NCBI RefSeq assembly: GCF_946479685.1 | Contig: NZ_CAMLGS010000048.1 | Coordinates: 1-14,548 of the forward strand | DNA length: 14,548 nt | Source of the DNA: an uncultured Methylotenera sp. | GTDB taxonomy: Bacteria > Pseudomonadota > Gammaproteobacteria > Burkholderiales > Methylophilaceae | Direction of reading: 5' to 3' | Part shown: positions 7,589-13,131 of the stretch, piece by piece | Layout: the number at the start of each line of letters is the position of its first letter | How positions within the stretch are numbered: position 1 is the stretch's first letter | The notes under the pieces: generated by a model | Databases searched by the model: none | Seen by the model: the letters and a program-made list of their open reading frames with translations, nothing else | What the model was told of the DNA's origin: nothing | Made by a program: the position numbers and the translations under genes

Positions 7589-10092
7589 TGTTAGCTACTA
7601 AGTTGGCATGGTCGCAGACCGTGAGTTTGTGGCGAGCAGGGGCGCTCAGGGTGCTGGTGTTTGCTCTGGTATTGGCGGTTGCGGCTATCACTGCCGTGAG
7701 TTTCTTTACCCAGCGCATAGAGACTGCCTTGAATCAGCAGGGTAGCTTGCTGATAGGTGGCGATTTAGCTGTGGTGGCAGATCACCCCATCCCGCAGGCA
7801 TTGATTGAGCGAGCAGTTACACAACAGATTCAAACCACTCGCACCTATGAGTTTCCTAGCATGGTGATGTATGGGGAAGTTAGCCAGCTAGTTGAAATTA
7901 AAGCGATAGAAGCTAATTTCCCGCTACGTGGCCATTTAACCATTGCTCAATTTGGTACAGATGTAGGGCGCGCGGTGCAATCTGCGCCTAAATCTGGTGA
8001 GGTTTGGATAGAGCCGCGTTTGGCCACTTTGCTAGATATTAAGGTGGGTGACCAGCTGGATGTAGGGGAGCGCAGCCTGACGGTGGCTGCCATCTTGCTG
8101 CGTGAGCCATCACGTGGCGGCAATATGTTCAGTTTTGCGCCACGCGTTATGATGAATGCTTCGGACTTGGCATCCACCCAGCTGATTCAATATGGCAGCC
8201 GTGTGAAGTATCAGCTACTGCTGGCATCTGCACCAGAACAGATTAATGACTACGCAGCGCAGGTAAAACCTAAGTTGAATCGAGGTGAGCGTATTGATGA
8301 TGTGCGTAACGCTCGCCCAGAAATTAAAACGGCACTAGATAAAGCACAGCAGTTCCTGGGACTGTCTGCTATGGTGAGTGTGGTGCTGGCTATGGTCGCC
8401 ATGCTGCTGTCTAGCCTGCCTTACATCAGGCAAAGCCTCAATACGTTTGCATTAATGCGCTGCTTTGGCGCCCAGCAAAATACAGTGCTGCAAATTCTCA
8501 CCATACAAACCTTAATTATTGCATTACTCAGCGCCTTGCTTGGTGCGGCATTAGGTTTTGTCGCACAGTTGGGTCTGGCGCAATTAGCTGGTACTTTGTT
8601 TGTTGAAACCTTGCCATCTACCTCGCTGACGCCGCTGTTGATTGGCATTTGTGCCAGTATCGGCATGATGGTTGCGGTGGTGTTACCGCATGCCTGGCAA
8701 ATGCGTAACTTGTCTGCGATGAATATATTAAGACTGGACACGCTAATGCAGCCATTGTCTGCACAAGCTAAATACCTACCGGCTGCGTTGGTGATGGTGT
8801 TAATGATATTCTGGCAGGCGCAAGATGCGAAAATTGCGCTATCCACGATAGTGGCAATGCTGGCACTGAGCTTAGTGGTGTTGGGTTTTGTTTATGTGCT
8901 GACCTTTTTAGTCGAGCGATTTTTAAAGGTGACACCAAAAACGCAGGTATTGGCGTCTGTGAGGCTTGGCATACAAGGCTTAAAACGTCGCCTAGGGCTA
9001 TCTACCGTGCAAATGATAGGTTTTAGTATGGGTTTGATGGTGATTATGCTGCTCACGATAATCCGTGGCGACCTAATCCGTAATTGGCAGGCCTCGTTGC
9101 CTGAAGGCGCACCCAATCGATTTGTGATCAACATCCAGCCTGAACAGATTGCTCAGGTTGGGCAGTTTTTTACGGCTCATCACATTAAAGATGCAGCTAT
9201 TTTTCCTATGGTACGGGCGCGCTTGGTGAGTAAAAACAAGCAGCTGATTAAAACTGCAGAGTGGCAGGACGAACGGGCTAAAAGGCTGGCTGAGAGAGAG
9301 TTTAATTTATCCTGGGCAGAACAAATGCAAAGCGATAATAAGCTGGTAGCTGGGCGTTGGTGGTCCAGCCGTGATGATGGCAAGCCGCTGATCTCACTAG
9401 AAGAAGGTTTGGCACAAAGCCTGAATATCAAACTTGGTGATGAACTGCAGTTTGATGTTGCCGGTACTCCGCTCATTTTGACGGTAAGCAGCCTTCGGAA
9501 AGTAGAGTGGGATACCATGCGTGCTAACTTTTTTGCAGTGACACCGCCGGGTGTGCTCGAACAGTTTACTGCCAGCCATATCAGCAGCTTTCACTTACCC
9601 ATTGGCGCTGAGCAAGCGCTCAATCAGCTGATTAAACAGTATCCCAATTTAACCGTGATTGATATTGCCGCGCTGATGCAGCAAGTACGTGGCATTATGC
9701 ATAGAATGAGCCAGGCGGTTGAGTACGTGTTTGCTTTTAGCTTGCTGGTTGGCATTGCGGTATTGTATGCCGCGCTGGTTGCAACCAGGGAAGATCGTAT
9801 CAGAGAGGCTACATTGATGCGTGTGTTCGGTGCATCACGCCAGCAGGTGAGTACCGCCTATATCGCTGAGTTTGCCTGTATCGGCGTGATTGCAGCCTTG
9901 GTGGCGTCTATCGCGGCAAATGTCTTGGCTTACTATATTAGCGTGCGTGTGTTGAATATACCGTTTCAGTTTAATTTCAGCGTGATGCTGATCGGCACTA
10001 TAGTCGCTGCAGTGATTATCCCAACAGCAGCATGGTTGGGGTTGCGTGGTTTTTTGAATATTCCACCTAGACAATTGCTTAATAGTATTTAG
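7585..10092 (+). CDS. ybbP: FtsX-like ABC permease (YbbP-like)
   Basis: This 835-aa inner-membrane permease pairs with the preceding ATPase. I count ten probable membrane segments: about 21-41, 258-280, 306-330, 349-372, 397-411, 420-446, 472-493, 712-733, 762-785 and 800-824. Large periplasmic regions lie after TM1 (about 42-257) and after TM7 (about 494-711). The repeated FtsX-domain layout with coupling sequences MRCFGAQ and MRVFGAS matches YbbP (about 804 aa in E. coli) and related LolCE/MacB-fold permeases. It starts in an ATGA overlap with the ATPase stop; a second ATG follows at once at 7588. In E. coli this pair sits beside tesA, as here. I recall reports that YbbAP works with TesA to present hydrophobic molecules for hydrolysis, but this was not checked. 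The sequence itself shows only the transporter class and the linkage. Confidence 0.92.
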   Translation: MMLATKLAWSQTVSLWRAGALRVLVFALVLAVAAITAVSFFTQRIETALNQQGSLLIGGDLAVVADHPIPQALIERAVTQQIQTTRTYEFPSMVMYGEVSQLVEIKAIEANFPLRGHLTIAQFGTDVGRAVQSAPKSGEVWIEPRLATLLDIKVGDQLDVGERSLTVAAILLREPSRGGNMFSFAPRVMMNASDLASTQLIQYGSRVKYQLLLASAPEQINDYAAQVKPKLNRGERIDDVRNARPEIKTALDKAQQFLGLSAMVSVVLAMVAMLLSSLPYIRQSLNTFALMRCFGAQQNTVLQILTIQTLIIALLSALLGAALGFVAQLGLAQLAGTLFVETLPSTSLTPLLIGICASIGMMVAVVLPHAWQMRNLSAMNILRLDTLMQPLSAQAKYLPAALVMVLMIFWQAQDAKIALSTIVAMLALSLVVLGFVYVLTFLVERFLKVTPKTQVLASVRLGIQGLKRRLGLSTVQMIGFSMGLMVIMLLTIIRGDLIRNWQASLPEGAPNRFVINIQPEQIAQVGQFFTAHHIKDAAIFPMVRARLVSKNKQLIKTAEWQDERAKRLAEREFNLSWAEQMQSDNKLVAGRWWSSRDDGKPLISLEEGLAQSLNIKLGDELQFDVAGTPLILTVSSLRKVEWDTMRANFFAVTPPGVLEQFTASHISSFHLPIGAEQALNQLIKQYPNLTVIDIAALMQQVRGIMHRMSQAVEYVFAFSLLVGIAVLYAALVATREDRIREATLMRVFGASRQQVSTAYIAEFACIGVIAALVASIAANVLAYYISVRVLNIPFQFNFSVMLIGTIVAAVIIPTAAWLGLRGFLNIPPRQLLNSI

Positions 10093-10104
10093 TTAGCTGC
10101 TTGG

Positions 10105-10129
10105 TGTTTAGCGAATAGCTCGCTAAACA
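10105..10129. repeat. perfect 10-bp inverted repeat after the permease gene
   Basis: TGTTTAGCGA (10105-10114) and TCGCTAAACA (10120-10129) pair perfectly around a 5-nt loop, starting 13 nt after the ybbP-like stop. No T-tract follows on either strand. It may protect the 3' end of the + strand transcript or help a Rho-type stop. Confidence 0.55.
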
Positions 10130-10139
10130 AGACAATAAA

Positions 10140-10169
10140 AAAGGGGTAACAGTATGCTGTTACCCCTTT
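10140..10169 (-). terminator. intrinsic terminator, strongest for the TonB receptor transcript
   Basis: A perfect 13-bp stem (10140-10152 with 10157-10169; core GGGGTAACAG/CTGTTACCCC) closes a 4-nt loop. On the - strand the GC-rich stem runs into TTTTTTATT, a good intrinsic terminator for the receptor gene, whose stop is about 57 nt before the stem. On the + strand only three T's follow the C-run, so termination of the permease transcript would be weaker, though the hairpin may serve both directions. Confidence 0.8.
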
Positions 10170-10172
10170 AAA

Positions 10173-10202
10173 AAGCAGCCATTTATGGAAATGGCACTGC
10201 TT
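10173..10202 (-). terminator. second, upstream terminator-like hairpin for the receptor transcript
   Basis: AAGCAG-CCATTT (10173-10184) pairs with AAATGG-CA-CTGCTT (10189-10202), a 12-bp stem with a 2-nt bulge and a 4-nt loop. On the - strand the stem ends in CTGCTTTTT, a five-T tract, and the stronger terminator follows immediately. Together they look like tandem terminators. Confidence 0.5.
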
Positions 10203-10226
10203 ATGGTTGCTGCTTATGACTGCAGT

Positions 10227-12647
10227 TTATTTATTTGACGATGTTTTTGGACCGCCAAATTCATAGCGTGCACCAATCCAAGCTGCACGTGGTGCACCAG
10301 GCAATAAGCCGAGTTGTTTAGATTCTGTGCCATAAGTGCCATCAGCAGCAAACATGGTTTCAGCTAAACGGCCGCTGACATTGTACTCACGGTCAAAAAT
10401 GTTAGTGGCTTTAGCAAATGCTTTCCAGCCATTACCAATGTTGTACTGTGTGTCTAAGTTAACAATGAAATAACCGCTAACTTTGCCGCTGCCTGTAGCA
10501 CATTTTTCAGTATCTGCTACACAAGTTGCGTTATTGGCTTGGTGTTGGTTGTTTTCATTACCCCAAACATAAGCACTAGAGAATCCAATCAAGTTAGCAC
10601 CAATTGACCATGCCGGTGTTACGGTATATTGGCCACGTAGTTTTAACTGATGTGCAGGAATAGATGGAATACGATCACCCGGTTTTGCATAAATCATAGA
10701 GTTGCTATCTTCTGATGAGTTTGAACCGCTTACAAACGATACATCAGAGTCGTAAGTGGCGCGTACATAGCTATATGAAGCGCTCCATTTGAATTTATTT
10801 GCATCAATAGCCAGGCCCATGTCTAGACCTTGACGTTTAGTGCGGCCTACGTTTTTGTAGTAGCCAGCACCGTTTGATGAGCCTGCTGCCGTAAATTGAA
10901 TGTCATCGTGGTTAACGGCTTGATAGACGCCTGCATTCCAACGAACACCCTCAGCCAATAAACCACGACCACCAAACTCATAGGTTTTTGCAACCACTTG
11001 GTTTAAAGGAGGATCATCCGCCATGGCTGATGGAAGCAAGCATGGCGCTGCCGGATTAGAACAGCCCAGTTCAATAGCAGTTGGTGCACGACTAGACTCG
11101 CTATAAGAAGTATAGAAAGTTAAATTGTCGTTAGGCGTATGAGTTAAGCCGATACTTGGATTCAAACGCGTATAGCTATCTCTTGCTGTCAAGCTGTTCG
11201 GGTTGCTTAATGAGCGGTCACCTCTTAAGGTGTCTACGTTATCCACACGGGTGAAGTTCCAGCTTGCACCGCCAGTTAAGTGCCATTTATCATTGAGTGA
11301 CAATGTGTCTGTAGCAAATAAGCGTGCTGTGTACTGTTTGCCAGTAAAGCCGGTTGTCTGAGTACCAGGCAGTACGCCAAACTCAGTACCCGGATCGTAA
11401 GCTGGGCTGTTGAAAATAGGGGTGCGGCTTGAGTTAAACACTTCATTGTCGCCGGCACTATATACATTAACCAACTCTGATTGCTTAAAGCGCATCAAGG
11501 TATAGTCGTAACCTGCACCGACTACGAATTGATTTTTCTTACCCATCCAGTCTTGGTTAAGTGTAATTTGACCGGTTGCACCGTAAGTATCCTGTCTGGT
11601 TTTGCTGTGATGCATTACTGAGCCAGTGTATTCCTCATCAGCATCAAACTGACCTACATAATTGCCAATGGTACCTGAGCTATCAGATTCGCCTTCCCAT
11701 AGGTCGCCATTCTTGGTGTGGCGGTTAGACTTTCTGTAATAAACGTTGCCGGAAAACATGGTGTCTTCATCAAACCAATGTGAACCGTTTAACGCCAAGA
11801 AATGCGAGTAGTTATTGGTAAGATCTGGGCGCGTATGGATTTGATCGCGATCACCGCTCAATAGATTTTGAGGTGTGAAGCCATTACCAATCAGGCTATT
11901 ATCTGTGCCGATGTAGGTAAGGTCTAGTTTTGAGCTTTCATTTTGCCAGCCAAATTTACCAAACAATTGATTCAAGTGAGAAGGTGAGCTTTTGCGCCAG
12001 CCATCCTCTTTAGTGTGCTGATAACCTAGCATATAGTCAGTTGAACCATCTTTTGATACACCGCCAGCCTCGATTAATGCGCGTTGACGACCCCATGAGC
12101 CAGCTTCATACTCTACAGCCATGCCTTGGTTGTCACGTCCACTTTTTGTGTGGACAGCAATTGCACCGCCTAATGTGTTTAAACCAAATAAAGGATTGGA
12201 GCCTGGTACCATTTGCATATTGCCAATAGCAAAGCTAGGAATTTTGTCCCATAGCGTCACATCACCGAATGGCTCGTTCACACGTACGCCATCTACATAG
12301 GTAGATAAGCCTTGTGCGTTGCCTAGCAGTGATGAGGCAGAGTAGCCACGGAAGTTAATTTCCGGTTGCCATGGGTTGCCTGACATGTCAGAAACAGTCA
12401 CACCCTGCATATTATTTGTCATGTAATCGGCAATTGATACGCCCGATTGGTTCTTGATCTCTTGAGGTCCTGCCATTTGAATATTAGCTGGAACTCTATT
12501 TAACGGTAAGCCAATCCCTGGTAGCGGTGTTGTTCCGTATACTTCAACTTTTTTAAGTTTGATCGACGCATCGTCTGCAAATGCAGGCGTGTTTGCAAAT
12601 GCTAGCATCACGGCAGCAGCGCTAAGTTTCATTACTGGTTTCTTCAT
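10227..12647 (-). CDS. TonB-dependent outer-membrane receptor, substrate unknown
   Basis: This 806-aa protein is a complete TonB-dependent transporter. A signal peptide ends near residue 24 (NTPAFA, then DD). A candidate TonB box KKVEVYG follows, then a plug domain at about 45-170 with INFRGYSASSLLG, YVDGVRVNEPFGDV and the typical GLNTLGGAIAVHTKSG. The rest is a 22-strand beta-barrel ending in AAWIGARYEF. Two close cysteine pairs, C529/C536 and C709/C716, lie in probable surface loops and could form disulphides. The chain continues nine residues past the last aromatic position, which is unusual. The ligand cannot be assigned (siderophore, cobalamin, metal chelate or sugar are all possible). 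It is divergent from a sigma-54-activating response regulator and has a sigma-54-type promoter 59 nt before its ATG. The ribosome site is weak (GAAAG, 7 nt before ATG 12647). Tandem terminators follow. Confidence 0.93.
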   Translation of the reverse strand: MKKPVMKLSAAAVMLAFANTPAFADDASIKLKKVEVYGTTPLPGIGLPLNRVPANIQMAGPQEIKNQSGVSIADYMTNNMQGVTVSDMSGNPWQPEINFRGYSASSLLGNAQGLSTYVDGVRVNEPFGDVTLWDKIPSFAIGNMQMVPGSNPLFGLNTLGGAIAVHTKSGRDNQGMAVEYEAGSWGRQRALIEAGGVSKDGSTDYMLGYQHTKEDGWRKSSPSHLNQLFGKFGWQNESSKLDLTYIGTDNSLIGNGFTPQNLLSGDRDQIHTRPDLTNNYSHFLALNGSHWFDEDTMFSGNVYYRKSNRHTKNGDLWEGESDSSGTIGNYVGQFDADEEYTGSVMHHSKTRQDTYGATGQITLNQDWMGKKNQFVVGAGYDYTLMRFKQSELVNVYSAGDNEVFNSSRTPIFNSPAYDPGTEFGVLPGTQTTGFTGKQYTARLFATDTLSLNDKWHLTGGASWNFTRVDNVDTLRGDRSLSNPNSLTARDSYTRLNPSIGLTHTPNDNLTFYTSYSESSRAPTAIELGCSNPAAPCLLPSAMADDPPLNQVVAKTYEFGGRGLLAEGVRWNAGVYQAVNHDDIQFTAAGSSNGAGYYKNVGRTKRQGLDMGLAIDANKFKWSASYSYVRATYDSDVSFVSGSNSSEDSNSMIYAKPGDRIPSIPAHQLKLRGQYTVTPAWSIGANLIGFSSAYVWGNENNQHQANNATCVADTEKCATGSGKVSGYFIVNLDTQYNIGNGWKAFAKATNIFDREYNVSGRLAETMFAADGTYGTESKQLGLLPGAPRAAWIGARYEFGGPKTSSNK

Positions 12648-12705
12648 TTTGCTACTTTCAATAAAAGATTCAATTTATCGTCTTGCGTTTAAGTGCCTAG
12701 TACAA

Positions 12706-12721
12706 TGCAAAAAATATTCCA
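12706..12721 (-). promoter_or_regulatory. sigma-54-type (-24/-12) promoter of the TonB receptor gene
   Basis: On the - strand the bases read TGGAATATTTTTTGCA. Against the RpoN consensus TGGCACG-N4-TTGCW, the GG and GC doublets are at the exact required spacing, TGG and TTGCA match fully, and the mismatches are confined to the less strict middle. The predicted transcription start is about 12695, a leader of about 48 nt before ATG 12647. It is the mirror partner of the site at 13056-13071. Confidence 0.6.
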
Positions 12722-12789
12722 CGTTATGTTTTTTGTGATTTATTTAATGTAACCAACTGAATTATATATAATATATTTTTTATTTTTAG

Positions 12790-12816
12790 TCACATTTTTC
12801 GCAGATTCACATTTTT
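12790..12816 (+). repeat. direct repeat TCACATTTTT x2
   Basis: The decamer TCACATTTTT occurs at 12790-12799 and again at 12807-12816, offset 17 bp, between the receptor promoter and the inverted-repeat cluster. It could bind a second factor or be part of a bent AT-rich DNA segment. Function is unknown. Confidence 0.4.
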
Positions 12817-12817
12817 A

Positions 12818-12837
12818 ATTGGTTGTTAGCAGCCAAT
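12818..12837. promoter_or_regulatory. imperfect inverted repeat ATTGG-N10-CCAAT
   Basis: ATTGGTTGTTAGCAGCCAAT is an imperfect 20-bp palindrome whose centre (12827.5) is 31.5 bp, three helical turns, from the centre of the perfect palindrome at 12848-12870. Its left arm TTGGTTGT (12819-12826) is also the exact reverse complement of ACAACCAA at 12850-12857. It is a possible third binding site for the same regulator. Confidence 0.4.
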
Positions 12838-12847
12838 ATTTAATTAT

Positions 12848-12887
12848 TTACAACCAAAATATGGTTGTAATGAACCATGTTTTGGTT
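12848..12887. promoter_or_regulatory. tandem AACCA-N5-TGGTT operator/enhancer
   Basis: Two inverted repeats share the same geometry. Site 1 is TTACAACCA-AAATA-TGGTTGTAA (12848-12870, perfect 9-bp arms). Site 2 is AACCA-TGTTT-TGGTT (12873-12887, 5-bp arms). The matching bases of the two sites are exactly 21 bp apart, so they lie on the same face of the helix. They are about 155-190 bp upstream of the predicted receptor start and about 195-235 bp upstream of the predicted regulator start, typical enhancer distances for an NtrC-type activator with a Fis-type HTH. Binding by the neighbouring regulator is inference. Confidence 0.6.
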
Positions 12888-12930
12888 AAATATACTGTAG
12901 TGTGGTCAAAGCATGATTGGCTAAAAATAA

Positions 12931-12993
12931 AACAAACACCATTGCAAGGCCGCTTGTCGTATGTCGGCTAGGCTCGGTGCGATGGGCGTTGTT
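12931..12993 (+). other. GC-richer structured segment in the control region
   Basis: This 63-nt stretch is clearly richer in G and C than its surroundings and can fold: AACAA (12931-12935) with TTGTT (12989-12993), CCATTGCA (12939-12946) with TGCGATGG (12978-12985, one G-U), and GCCG (12949-12952) with CGGC (12965-12968). It might be a small RNA, a repeat relic or a protein site. No promoter for it is recognised. Confidence 0.25.
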
Positions 12994-13131
12994 AGTTTTA
13001 ACATGGGTTACATTGGCGTGGTTAATTTTTATTTGGGTTTACTATTAAAACTGTTTGGAATGTTTTTTGCATACGTTGCAACTAAACGTAAACATAATAT
13101 TCGCATTTCAGGGAGTGAGCATTGCAATTAG
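12961..13131 (+). CDS. possible 56-aa membrane miniprotein (doubtful)
   Basis: An open frame of 56 codons starts at ATG 12961 and ends at TAG 13129-13131, overlapping the regulator's TTG start by 10 bp. The product would have a hydrophobic stretch at about residues 9-40 followed by a basic KRKHNIR tail, the look of a single-span membrane protein. Against it: the only ribosome-site candidate is AAGG 11 nt upstream, T-rich DNA gives hydrophobic frames by chance, and the sigma-54-type promoter at 13056-13071 lies inside it. In-frame ATGs at 12982 and 13003 are alternatives. Confidence 0.18.
   Translation: MSARLGAMGVVSFNMGYIGVVNFYLGLLLKLFGMFFAYVATKRKHNIRISGSEHCN
13056..13071 (+). promoter_or_regulatory. 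sigma-54-type (-24/-12) promoter of the response regulator gene
   Basis: The bases read TGGAATGTTTTTTGCA, with GG (13057-13058) and GC (13069-13070) at the exact RpoN spacing and a preceding T that fits the consensus pyrimidine. It differs from the divergent site at 12706-12721 in one base of sixteen. The predicted start is about 13082, leaving about 40 nt before the TTG start codon. It implies autoregulation of an RpoN-dependent activator. Confidence 0.6.
13111..13115 (+). promoter_or_regulatory. ribosome binding site deciding a TTG start
   Basis: GGGAG ends 6 nt before TTG 13122, ideal spacing, while the next in-frame ATG (13155) has no such site. An in-frame TGA at 13116-13118 rules out an earlier start. 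Confidence 0.7.

Larger units (their letters stand above)
12648..13121. promoter_or_regulatory. 474-bp divergent control region between receptor and regulator
   Basis: No convincing gene fills this AT-rich gap. From left to right it holds: a - strand sigma-54-type promoter (12706-12721), an AT tract with the perfect 12-bp palindrome ATTATATATAAT (12761-12772), a repeated TCACATTTTT (12790-12799 and 12807-12816), a cluster of AACCA/TGGTT inverted repeats (12818-12887), more TGG(T/C)(T/C)AAA copies (12883, 12903, 12918), a GC-richer structured stretch (12931-12993) and a + strand sigma-54-type promoter (13056-13071). The layout suggests one shared enhancer region for two divergent promoters. 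Confidence 0.65.

Noticed and set aside
8421..8846. 141-codon - strand frame inside the permease gene
   Set aside because: Antisense shadow of a well-conserved membrane protein; cysteine-rich product without family features.
12891..12896. TATACT as a sigma-70 -10 element in the control region
   Set aside because: The nearest -35-like sequences are at wrong spacing (TTGTAA at 20 bp, TTGGTT almost adjacent).
12648..13121. Fur box, cobalamin or other riboswitch upstream of the TonB receptor
   Set aside because: No recognisable Fur palindrome or conserved riboswitch core (such as a B12 box) was found, and the predicted leader of about 48 nt is too short for a cobalamin riboswitch.
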